Assembly: GCA_001600415.1 (NCBI GenBank)
Contig: BCJX01000019.1
Span: forward strand, 532,964-579,500
Source of the DNA: Pascua guehoae
Lineage: Eukaryota > Basidiomycota > Tremellomycetes > Trichosporonales > Trichosporonaceae
DNA length: 46,537 nucleotides
Direction: 5' to 3'
Both the position numbers and the translations under genes were made by a program. Below are positions 20,587 through 29,545 of the stretch, in pieces. Numbering within the stretch: the stretch's first letter is position 1; every line of letters begins with the position of its first letter. The notes beneath the pieces were generated by a model, which made no database searches, had not been told where the DNA came from, and saw only the letters and a program-made list of their open reading frames with translations.

Positions 20587-21858
20587 ATGCGCCACGATCA
20601 ACACCAAGCGCCTGCCAGCGCCTCAAACGGCTATCCCAGTCGCTCACCATCTCCCTCTGACCCACGCCTCTGGAACCCAGCGGCCACAATGTCCGACCTC
20701 GCCCTCTTCCCGTCCCAGTTTGCGACCGACCCCGGTCAGCAACCACTCGAGTTTCCCCGTGCCGAATGGGACGACGTGGTGTTTGGCATCCCGTGGTACT
20801 TTGAAGGCGACGAGGATCCCATGCTGGCAGAGCGCGCAGAGTGGGCAGCCAAAAAGGCCAGCTTGGCGTGGGCTGCCGCCGTCCTTGCTGGTGAAGTATC
20901 GGCGATAGACTCCCTATGCTTTGTGCTCGCGGTTTGTGACAAGGTTTTGCAGCTGTGAGTTGATTCTGGAAAGCGAAAGCGTTGCATACTTTGCGGGGGC
21001 GTCACACTGCGTGTGCTGGTGCATGTACTGTGGAATGCACAGCATCGGGGGTTAGGAGAACCCGGCCAGCTGACTTTATACTTGAGATGCACCGGGCGTG
21101 GTGCGCATCTGCCAGATGTCACCCGCCTATAGTGGTAGGATGAAAAGCTAACACTGCCAGCAACTACCACCAGCGCAAGGTCAATACGGCAAAGGGATAC
21201 CTCGGATCCATCCAGGAATGGAGGGCAAAGGTTGCCCCGTTCGTCGAGCAGGCTTACAAACTGGTATGTTTGGGTCTTCCCTCGGTCTCTTCCGTGATCC
21301 GTGAGCATGTGCCAGCAGCCACCAGCTGAGGATCATGTCCATGGTCGTTATTCTGGGCCTCCTTTTTCTGACCCTGATCCCGGTCCTGCTGCACCCTCTC
21401 GCTCCTGCCAGAGTCAGCTCCCCCGCGACCTGTCCCTCCATCGTGCTTTGTCTTGCCCCCAGCCCCAGCTTCGGCAGCGCAACGACACCCTGATTGCACG
21501 ACTTCCAGATGCAGCACGACCTCTGCTTCAGCTCATGCTGTTCTTGTTTGGGCCTAAGCCTCACCTGCTCCATTCCACTGCTCTCCCACACCATCACCCA
21601 CATACCAGACACACCCATTGTGCTGCTTCTAACTCCCAGGCTATCTCCTCCCTCCCACCGTCCCATCCCGGCGCCCCACCCCTCTCACACATCATCCCAA
21701 CTGCCCTGGCGTTCCTGGACCAAGTATACACCGACCCCCTCGACTCGTGGGAACAGTTCCTCATGTCGCGTCGCAGAACGTTCAACCCTGACATCTTGGG
21801 ACGTTTCGCCGCCGTTCCAAGCGACATGCACGTCAACAGCGGGACGATGCGCTTTTGA
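20587..21858 (+). CDS. Orphan three-exon gene, unknown function
   Basis: Exons 20587-20954, 21161-21263 and 21640-21858 join in frame to 229 residues; introns are 206 and 376 nt with CTAAC branch sites before the acceptors. An in-frame ATG at 20689 (MSDLALFPSQ) could be the true start. The first exon encodes an acidic, Trp-rich part (AEWDDVVFGIPWYFEGDEDP) and an Ala-rich amphipathic stretch. Exon 2 encodes a basic helix (GYLGSIQEWRAKVAPFVEQA), and exon 3 ends in LDSWEQFLMSRRRTFNPDIL and a stop. No known domain, signal peptide or membrane segment. Intron 2 is long enough to hide a further small exon. Confidence 0.5.
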
Positions 21859-22397
21859 CGAGGGTGACGGGGCTATCGTTGCGGCCGCGACCCTGGCTGC
21901 GGAACGGGCACGCGATGGTAGCATGGCCACTATTGAGCGTCCAACACTTGTCGTCTAGCAATACGGCACTACAGTCGCTACACCAAGCCTCGTCACTGTT
22001 TGCTGTCTATTAAGCACTTGGCCACTCTAATTGCCGTTAGCCTTCCCGTCGCTATCGAGCACCGTCATCAACACGCCACCAGTCAGATGCCATCCACTGC
22101 CGGCAGTTCAGCGCGGCCGCCACCTCGTTGCCGTCACCGCACTTTGCCATTCTGCGTGCCACCACTCCCCATACTGTTGAAAAGTGGAAAGACGTATCGG
22201 CCTATAGGACCATGGCATGAGGCTTGCCAAGATTGACGAGCACACTAACCCTCTATTAATGATCAGAGACGGCGCCGTGATAGCACTGTGAGCTCCCCAA
22301 TTGATCCAAGCTCGTAGCCCTTCGAGTCTCATGTCGTAAGGGTGAAGGTACAGCCACCACGCCGGCCGGCACCGCCACGGTTCTCTTGTTCGCGTAC

Positions 22398-22484
22398 GGG
22401 CGTGTAGCTCAGTTGGTAGAGCGCGTCATTAGCACCTACAGTGTCTAATTGACGAGGTCTTTGGTTCGATTCCTAACTCGTCCA
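22398..22484 (+). tRNA. tRNA-Ala (AGC) with a 14-nt intron
   Basis: The acceptor GGGCGTG pairs with CTCGTCC and contains the G3-T70 alanine identity pair, as in yeast tRNA-Ala; discriminator A. The D-arm is GCTC-AGTTGGTA-GAGC, the anticodon stem CGTCA/TGACG and the loop TTAGCA plus intron. The T-stem TTTGG/CCTAA has one T-T mismatch, shared with the tRNA-Ala(CGC) at 25643. Confidence 0.85.
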
Positions 22485-22742
22485 ATCTTTTTTGCCTGGC
22501 TCCTGCCTTTCTGCCTCGTCTTCACACTCCGTATTTCTATTCCTCAGAGACGTTGGTGGTTGCTCCATGAATCACAAACGCTCCCAATGGCGATCCCCAA
22601 TGTCCCCGTAATTTAGTCAATAAAAACCTCGGGTCACCTCACTTCCACACCGTAACATTTTCTCGACGGGACGGTCTGCTCCAGGTGGAACGTCGTGTGC
22701 TGCCCCTCAACAATGTCTAAAAAGGCAAGCCATGCCGGCCTA

Positions 22743-22826
22743 TGGAGTGAGGGCGGATCGAACGCCCGACCGTACGAATGCGAAGCTAACTTCAGTCGTA
22801 CGCTCTCCCAACTGAGCTATCCCTCC
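22743..22826 (-). tRNA. tRNA-Phe (GAA) with an 11-nt intron
   Basis: On the minus strand the acceptor GGAGGGA pairs with TCACTCC (one G-A mismatch). The D-arm is GCTC-AGTTGGGA-GAGC. The anticodon stem TACGA/TCGTA has loop CTGAAG with GAA and an intron of about 11 nt after position 37. The T-arm is GGGCG-TTCGATC-CGCCC. Confidence 0.85.
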
Positions 22827-23175
22827 ATGTTGTTTGGCCAACTTACCATGACAGGGGCGCCACCCACGAGATAGCTCAGGCTACCCACCGTCTGTGAAGG
22901 ATGAGTGGCAAAAGACTGTCGCGGTACAGCAGGAGCTCCAATGTACCAATGTCGAGCTTGCGCTTTCCCAGCCTAATTACCTTCTTGGACGGCAGGGTTC
23001 TGATGGGACACCCAACAATGGTGGTGAAAGCCGCCACCAGGGTCCTCCTGCTCCTGTTCAACACTGGAGCCCGCAGCGTGTTCGGTTCGAGACGCACAGC
23101 CGTTTCCCGCCCTCTTTTCGGGGCGTCCTAGGCCTCTGCTGTCCTACGAAGATGTTTCCTGGCGCTCGCAACAAC

Positions 23176-23550
23176 ATGGCCGACGACATCACCGATCGCG
23201 GGCATCTTCCCGTGGTACCCCCCCCGGCCCCCCCGCTCACGCTGTCGTATCACACACTAGCCTTGTCCCGTGTTGGAACAGGCTATCCTCCAACAGCTTG
23301 GTCCCGGTAATTCGGTCCATGAAATTGTCATAAACCCTGCGCTCGCGGGCGGTTTCGCGTCCACCATCTGCCGGGGCGGCATCCTCGCCACGCATGTATG
23401 CCTCGACCAATAGTGGTTCACAAGCCTCGCGCTTTTCGGCTTCGCAAACTCTCGTACTAGACGTTTCCCCGCTTCAGCCTTAGCGCTACGTTCCCCTCGC
23501 CTGCTACCTTTCCCGCCCTGCACCACCCAGCCACATGCGGCCGCCGTTAA
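23176..23550 (+). CDS. Possible small three-exon gene, unknown function
   Basis: ATG at 23176 (MADDITDRGHLP), a GTGGTA donor at about 23212 and an acceptor GGAACAG at about 23282. The 39-codon second exon has good coding flavour (AILQQLGPGNSVHEIVINPA), then a GTATGC donor and a possible acceptor CTCGTACTAG near 23460 with an open Pro/Phe-rich last exon to a TAA at 23548. All joins are phase 0, but the donors are weak and no family is recognised. Confidence 0.22.
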
Positions 23551-23625
23551 GCCTACCAGCCGCGAACAAAAACGGCTTCTCGGACCCAAAAACTCAAGGC
23601 ATTCAAGGAATCCTAGTCCTCATAC

Positions 23626-23717
23626 TGACGAGAGTGGGATTCGAACCCACGTCCGAAGACTGCGGAGGTAGATGAACAACCTTAACACAGCGCCTTAGAC
23701 CGCTCGGCCATCTCGCC
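23626..23717 (-). tRNA. tRNA-Leu (AAG) with a 14-nt intron
   Basis: Class II tRNA. The acceptor GGCGAGA pairs with TCTCGTC. The D-arm holds GGCCGAGCGGTCTAAGGC, the anticodon stem is CTGTG/CGCAG with loop TTAAGG, and a 14-nt intron follows. The variable arm includes TCTTCGGA, and the T-arm is GTGGG-TTCGAAT-CCCAC. Confidence 0.9.
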
Positions 23718-24029
23718 GACACATTCTACTGTGCACAGCGTGTGGCGCGTCGCTGCCCCGGTTCTTAGGACAACAAGCGCGCTACTGTGGGCTCAAGGCC
23801 ATCCGGGACCCCAAGGCGTCGACATTGGGCGCGTTGGGGCTGGTTGCTGGGTGGAGAATATTGGGCGTTAGAATTTGCTGATTGTAGCGTTTGACAGGTA
23901 GGGGGCATCCCGTCTGCCCATCCGCCCGGCTCCTCCCCAACTGACGGGGGGAACTGGACAGGTGCCCTGCCCTATGCGCGGGAGGTGTGTGAGGGCAGTG
24001 ATGATGGTGGGAACGTTTAAAAAAGGTAG

Positions 24030-24123
24030 TGATCACTGACAGGATCGAACTGCCGACCTTTGCATACACTAGTAACAGATCTTGTTATTAGTACAATGCT
24101 CTAACCAGCTGAGCTAAGCGACC
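24030..24123 (-). tRNA. tRNA-Ile (AAT) with an intron of about 20 nt
   Basis: The acceptor GGTCGCT pairs with AGTGATC using two G-T pairs. The D-arm is GCTC-AGCTGGTTA-GAGC, the anticodon stem TTGTA/TGCAA with loop CTAATA, and an intron of about 20 nt follows position 37. The T-arm is GGCAG-TTCGATC-CTGTC. Confidence 0.85.
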
Positions 24124-24394
24124 GATGATGTTAACGCCACTGCCGACCGCTCACGCGGCCGCGAGGCCGCAAACGTGTTGTGTACGCTCTGTTCTATCGA
24201 GATTTCGTCTAACGATGGAAGAGAATGAGCGCTCACGATTCAGCTACCACTTGGCCGTGCTCCACGCGAGGAAACCGGTGAGCGGCGGTCGTATCGCGTA
24301 CAGTATGAAGGCTTGATCGCCACTACCTCAGCCACCCTCATCCTCCTCTGCGAAATGGACTGGCCAATCCTTCTCCGTGACCAGAAACTCAACG

Positions 24395-24466
24395 GATTGC
24401 ATAGTATAGTGGTGAGTACGCTTCATTGTGGCCGAAGAGACCGCTGTTCGATTCAGCGTGCAGTCA
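24395..24466 (+). tRNA. tRNA-His (GTG), intronless
   Basis: The acceptor GATTGCA pairs with TGCAGTC. The D- and T-arms are identical in sequence to the tRNA-His at 10338. The anticodon stem CTTCA/CGAAG has an A-C mismatch next to the loop. It is the only tRNA gene of the window without an intron. Confidence 0.8.
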
Positions 24467-25642
24467 CGTCTATTCCTTTTTAGGTAGGCCTGGTAGCATG
24501 GTTTTGCCTGAGAGTGAGGAGCGAAAGGATTGTACACCGTGTGGTAGTGCTGGAGCGAGAGGGTGTGATTTGTTGTGGCTCTCAGCTCTGCAAAGACCCA
24601 TGTTCCTGCTTGGTCGTTATCAGGTAATGGAGCGGGGGACGCTACTGTTTCGTATGTAGTGCCACCCTAAAAGTCATACTGGCCATATTCTACAAAGCGA
24701 GCTGCTTTTGCCACGATCAGCGCTGCTCGCTGTACTGCTTGGCACCTGATTAATTCTTCCTCTTTGCACTATCTTGCAATTTCTTGCTATTGAGGCTGAG
24801 CTCAACTCCTTGATAGACGGGAAGGATGTCCATGAGCGAGAATATAGAAAAAGAAAACGTTCAATAAATACAAATAAATAGGCGGTGATGCGTGCCGTTG
24901 GGCGTGGCGCTTCTGTAACGCTGGGGTTATCTTGTGCCCTACCCGGCCCGCAGCCGCCTCATCCCACGCCTCATCCAACTCGACGCATCTCCGACAAATG
25001 GCGCCGAAGCAGCAGGGATGACACGTACATCATATTGACATCCGCTAGACGTCGCCGAAGCCAGACAACACCTCTAACGGTACCCAAACTCCCAACCAGG
25101 GCTAATTTCAAGGCGGCGCACCTACCGTTCCCGCCCCGCATCCAACCTCTGTACCCGAAGATAGGCACCACCCACCGCCTGTGGCACAGCCACTCGCGCT
25201 CAGCGATGAAATCTAAACACCGTCTTAACTGGCCGCGCGGACGACTGTTAAGACGTGGCGCCTGTACTGGCAAGGCTTCTGGTTATGAGACGGACAGGGA
25301 ACGACACACAGCATGTGAGCACGTCTCACATACGCTCATAGAGCCTCTCCCCCCACTTCCACATTTCCCGCCAGATCTCGCGCCCACAAGGCGCCGAAGG
25401 TATTCCTATCATTCACCGCCTGTTTCTGGCTCGGGAAAATATACGGAGGCTGCCGGGGCGACAGAGCACAGTGCCGTGTAACCAGAAGAGCGTTCGAAGC
25501 CATGGAGAGGCAGGTGTTGGATCGGACCGATGGGGGGCAGGTATGTCCCAGTTTGGCTGGGGATGTACAGACCCTTCCCAGCGAAGTTTCATGTCAGCGG
25601 TGACGGGTCTTGTGGGCTCCTCGATGCAAAAACACAATGAGC
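24467..25642. other. Intergenic region inside the tRNA cluster
   Basis: No supported gene. A long open frame (ATG 24888 to 25481, 198 codons) has Arg/Pro/Thr-rich, low-information composition, no splice chain and no domain, so I treat it as chance. An AT-rich stretch (24840-24880) precedes it. Confidence 0.4.
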
Positions 25643-25741
25643 TGGACGAGTTAGGAATCGAACCAAAGACCTCGACAATTAGTGCGCAGGATGTGACCAC
25701 ATCTTGCGAATGTCGCGCTCTACCAACTGAGCTACACGCCC
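25643..25741 (-). tRNA. tRNA-Ala (CGC) with a 26-nt intron
   Basis: The acceptor GGGCGTG pairs with CTCGTCC, with the G3-T70 identity pair. The D-arm equals that of tRNA-Ala(AGC) at 22398. The anticodon stem CGACA/TGTCG has loop TTCGCA and a 26-nt intron. The T-arm is the same as in the AGC copy, including the T-T mismatch, so the two are recent paralogues with diverged anticodon stem and intron. Confidence 0.87.
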
Positions 25742-25744
25742 GCC

Positions 25745-26070
25745 GATAACAGCAGCTCTGTTAACGATGGAGCTGGGTCCACCAGCACGGTGCACACGGC
25801 GGTATGGCCACTTGCTGCAGGCGTTGCAGGGAGTCCACCACCCCCTGCTGGGACTGCCGCCGCCCCTGCTCCCGGTGTTGTGGGGGGACCCGCCGCTACC
25901 GCGCTACCGCGGGCGCCGCAAGCGGAGTTGCACCTGCACGGCCTTCTGCTGCAGCCACCAGCGCACCTGCTCCTGCTGCTGCGCCTGCGGCCGTTCCTAC
26001 CACCGCTCCGGTTGCAGCCCCGGTCACCATCCCCGGTTGCAGCTCCGGCTGCTGCTTCGATTGCTGTTAA
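25745..26070 (+). pseudogene. Frameshifted Ala/Pro/Thr-rich coding fragment with a CC-rich end
   Basis: Two frames each carry half of a low-complexity protein. The frame from about 25745 reads NSSSVNDGAGSTSTVHTA ... PPPPAGTAAAPAPGVVGG. Near 25900 the same style continues one frame over as AGAASGVAPARPSAAATSAP ... VPTTAPVAAPV and ends in GCSSGCCFDCC-stop. A single one-base shift would join them, so this looks like a stalk plus Cys-rich end broken by an indel, or a sequencing error. No start is visible; the left edge touches the tRNA-Ala gene. Confidence 0.35.
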
Positions 26071-26336
26071 TAGACTTCACCTGAAAGTACGGTCTGGCAC
26101 CCTCGAAGAGCCTTTGTGTGGGTCTCCAGGCGTGTTACTAACTTGCCCAATTGGAAGTTGATGTCGAGCGATCGCTTTTAGGATTGAAGTCGGGAGTGTC
26201 AGGCAGCTGATATCGACGGGTTGGAGAAAACTAAGACAAGTTGTCGCCAACCACAGAAGCACCTCTTGCATGTGATCCGCCGGCACCACCACGATACAAA
26301 AGGATTGGCCAAGGAACACACCTTGTACGTGCCAGA

Positions 26337-26423
26337 TCTCTCGACTGTGAGTCGAACACAGGACCTGCGGATGAATGGGTAACCAATTACAGTCCGACGC
26401 TCTACCAACTGAGCTATCGAGAG
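26337..26423 (-). tRNA. tRNA-Tyr (GTA) with a 14-nt intron
   Basis: A perfect acceptor CTCTCGA/TCGAGAG, D-arm GCTC-AGTTGGTA-GAGC, anticodon loop CTGTAA with a 14-nt intron after position 37, and T-arm CTGTG-TTCGACT-CACAG. A T-C mismatch ends the anticodon stem. tRNA-Tyr genes carry an intron in nearly all eukaryotes. Confidence 0.9.
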
Positions 26424-27107
26424 GTGGATGTGAGTGATGGCGGCACCGGGGGCTCCGGCCTCGGTGATGGCACGGAAAACATTGGAAGTGGGAGCTTAGT
26501 CTCGTCGTCAACAATCGTCCACCGACTCCACGAGCAGGCTCCAAGTGCAGCGTCCCAGCCGTCAAATGCCCTCGACCATTAGCGGGACACGAGGCGTTGG
26601 GCGAGACCCGAGGTCATAGCTGAAGAAGAAGCCGACGGCCGACATGTCGACGACGTTCCAGCCGAAGATGGTTTCGGGGCTCACAAAGAGGGGCCTGAAA
26701 CGAGGCTGGGATGGGATCGGCGAGCAGCGCAGACAACTCGATGCGACCAGACCAGTACTTTGCGTCGCCAGCCGGGGCACAGCTCGGGCTGGGATATGAT
26801 TAACAGCGCGATGTACGCGACCCCGGCGTGGGTGGCCGAGCTCGCAACAGCCCCTCTTCTGTGGATGGCTCGAGTCCTCCCTCTGGACACCAGACCTAAG
26901 CCCGTAGCCTCTCCGCTGCGCACACCTCTGTCGCACACCATGCGCCATCAGCCTAGACCGTTCACTGAATGATGCGGTGAACCCGACGCAGTACATGGGG
27001 TATCTACGCTCATACCAGGCCAGTGACATCGATCCAGACGAGTGGAGTTCTCAAGGACGCATTTGCGACGGCGACCGTGATCACAGATTTCACCTATATA
27101 TCACCAA
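26424..27107. other. Intergenic region with a minus-strand coding-like fragment
   Basis: On the minus strand from about 26690 to the TGA at 26562 the frame reads PLFVSPETIFGWNVVDMSAV, then GFFFSYDLGSRPTPRVP. Another coding-like stretch, GVAYIALLIISQPELC, lies upstream in a different frame around 26820-26800. They may be exons of a decayed or unresolved gene; no start or joining introns were found. On the + strand a Gly/Ser-rich frame (26424-26582) leaves the tRNA-Tyr gene. Confidence 0.3.
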
Positions 27108-27200
27108 GGTCGCGTGGCCAAATGGTACGGCGTCTGACTACGAATAAGCATTACCAAGTTTGTAATCAGGAGATCGCGGGTTCGATCCCCGTCGTGACCT
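27108..27200 (+). tRNA. tRNA-Arg (ACG) with an intron of about 21 nt
   Basis: The acceptor GGTCGCG pairs with CGTGACC (one G-T). The D-arm holds GGCCAAATGGTACGGC, the anticodon stem TCTGA/TCAGG has loop CTACGA, and an intron of about 21 nt follows position 37. The T-arm is GCGGG-TTCGATC-CCCGT. Confidence 0.87.
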
Positions 27201-28528
27201 TTTTGGGCATTGCCATGCATAGTTTTGGTGTTGGACGAGTGTTGGACGGTTGGGGTTGCAGTCTGAAATGTGTAGTTGTTGAGTTGGGGCGTGTATTTGG
27301 TGTGGTTGTGGCAACCAAGCCAGGCACGCCACAGCCGTGCAAGGCCTGTGGCAGTTTCACGTTAGTGACGGCACCGCCATCTGTCGCATGTCGCACCCTA
27401 TCGCGAGGGTTCGAGCGTAGGCAGCGACCGCCACTCTTCAGTTCATAACGTTACTTCCAACACCAGCCCCATTGTTGGAGCCACCCACCACGACATGGAG
27501 GACTCGTTTCCAATTATCCCTCTCCTCAGAGGCAGTACGGCATGCACAGTTCGGAGCGACGAAGTTGATGGACCTGTGGATGTGGGTGACGACGCAAGGG
27601 AATGGACCGATGGATAAGTCAAAGTGTGGCCGCCGAAGGGGGGGGGCGGAAGAGGGGGGGAGGGTTGAGAAGGCGCATTGGTATTGAGCGACGACGGACG
27701 AGCGTGGAGCGAGATACACGGAGCGTCATTGGGGGAAGCATGAAATGTCGGGCAAAGCTGTTCAGTTTAACCGTGGAACCTGGCATAAGTGGTCCACATG
27801 CCAGTTAGGCCATGTTGCGCGCCATCAACGTAAATTCTCCATACCCCCTGTGGCCCACAACAGGCCAGCCCCATGACTAGTGTAATGTCGCCTTGAAAAA
27901 GCGCAAGGGAAGGCGTTTGCTGCTATCTGGGACTTGGAGTCGAGTGGTGGTATAGGTGCAAGGTGAGAAGGTGAGAATGCGACCATGACCTAAGGAGTGT
28001 GTCAGTCAACACAAAGAAGGACCAAATACCGGACGTAGGGGTGCAGCCAGGACGCTGTTCGCATGTTCGCGCTGTTTAGTGTGTTTTTCGGCAGCTTGCA
28101 AATCGCCCACGGATTTGAACCCGTGTGGCACCAACTGCGGCACAATGCACTTCGACCACTTTGGTTGTGTTCCGTGGGTGTCGCTCACACCGAACACGCA
28201 TCCGACATGCTAAATATTTACCGTGCATCCTGTCGCCAGTGACAGAAACAATGGCAGACACCAACGCCTCCGGCCAGCGACACCGGCGCTCCATATTCTA
28301 CCTTAAGTTGACAGGTCGCGATTGCTCGAACCCAAGTGGCGAGGAGCTGTTGGAATGAGAGGCGATGATGCATCGACCGAGGCCGATCTGGGTGTGGCTG
28401 TCCACGAGTGTGTCGCCGACTTATGCATGTATGTCGCCCGAGGGCCGTCGTGCCAGTGTCTCCCCATGGCCAGCCCACGTCGGGTCCGTCGGCTGGCCTT
28501 GAGGCCCATATATTCTAGTGAGCATGGA
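27201..28528. other. Intergenic region inside the tRNA cluster
   Basis: No supported protein gene. There is a G-rich stretch at 27633-27664 with runs of nine, seven and three G. A minus-strand 31-codon coding-like end (ASEERDNWKRVLHVVVGG) lies around 27530-27438. At 28095-28175 on the minus strand there is a B-box-like GGTTCAAATCC inside a CACGG/CCGTG stem, but its loop has eight bases and no cloverleaf could be completed. Confidence 0.35.
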
Positions 28529-28619
28529 GGCCATTTAGCTCAGTGGTTTTAGAGCGCATGCTTTACACTCTGTCTGTATGAGGCGCATGATGTCGGCAGT
28601 TCAAACCTGTCAATGGTCA
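28529..28619 (+). tRNA. tRNA-Val (TAC) with a 16-nt intron
   Basis: The acceptor GGCCATT pairs with AATGGTC (one G-T). The D-arm is GCTC-AGTGGTTTTA-GAGC, the anticodon stem CATGC/GCATG with loop TTTACA, and a 16-nt intron follows. The T-arm is GGCAG-TTCAAAC-CTGTC. It is the right end of the tRNA cluster. Confidence 0.87.
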
Positions 28620-29545
28620 ACATTCGTCTTTTTCGACAACGAGGGTGCGTTGGAGCTGCTCGGCCCATGCAATAAGAGTCTTCCCACTCGATTATCCTGG
28701 CCGAAGCAAATAGGCAACGACGGGCATTGTACCGTTGCTTTTTTTCATTTCTACAGACTTGAAGTAAGAATGGCTGTATTAAGGTATGTATACTACCGGC
28801 AGGGAGAGGAAGAACAAGAGATGGATGGAGAGATGTGCGAACCAGAAATGCTACTCGTTCGTCGGTACCCAGCGGCTAAGTCCTGCCGCCTCCGGCCGGC
28901 TCCAGCGTCTCCACTCGCATCTGGGTGGGCCTAGCAGAGGGTCGGCACAGGCGCGACGCGGTAGGCCTAATCAAGTCGTACGCCGCCTATCGATGGGCAG
29001 GTACATGTGAACCGGCAGGAAACGGGAACGGGCCAGCGACCAACTCGCCCTGCCGGGCGCACCCTGCCACGGCCACGAGTCCACACGATAGGCGAGGGCT
29101 CGCCAACTGAGCCTCCGAACGGCGGGTCGGGTGCCTTGTTGCACACGTATCGCTGCCTAACCACGCCTGAAGCAGCTGCGGATCAGGAGTCGGCCGTTCC
29201 CGACCTGACCACTTTCAAACGCATCGCCCAACTTGACGATGCTTTTGTGCGAGGATAAGCCAGCGACAATAGCGCTTGACTTGTCGTCCTCCGGCGGCTT
29301 GGTGATTGACATGGAGTGCAGTCGCCGAACGGTGGATGGCGCCGGAAAGAGGATGGCAGAATACGGTGAGCCGACTGAGGTGAATACAGAGAGAAGAGTA
29401 AGTAGGAAACAGAGTGACGGAGACGAGTAAGTGCACACAGCTTGAGATGGTTGCAACGCCACACTCTCTGCCGAAACAACCCACAAAACCACAAATGTTG
29501 CAAAAGACAGTGTTCAATCATTACCATGCTAAATTTGATACCCCG
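28620..29545. other. Intergenic region downstream of FMP25
   Basis: The minus strand has a 51-codon frame from an ATG at 29312 (MSITKPPEDDKSSAIVAGLS) to 29157, with good composition but no further support. The overlapping + frame around 29170-29258 also looks coding-like. Neither can be preferred; part may be 3' UTR of FMP25. Confidence 0.3.

Noticed and set aside
24888..25481. A 198-codon open frame on + inside the tRNA cluster
   Set aside because: Arg/Pro/Thr-rich shadow-like composition, no family motif, no intron signals; long open frames by chance are expected at this GC content.
28095..28175. A tRNA-like B-box (GGTTCAAATCC) in a CACGG/CCGTG stem on the minus strand, with an A-box-like AAAGTGGTCGAAG upstream
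   Set aside because: The loop between the stems has eight bases, the register would need a bulged G, and no acceptor or anticodon stem could be completed. It may be a tRNA relic but is not a supported gene.
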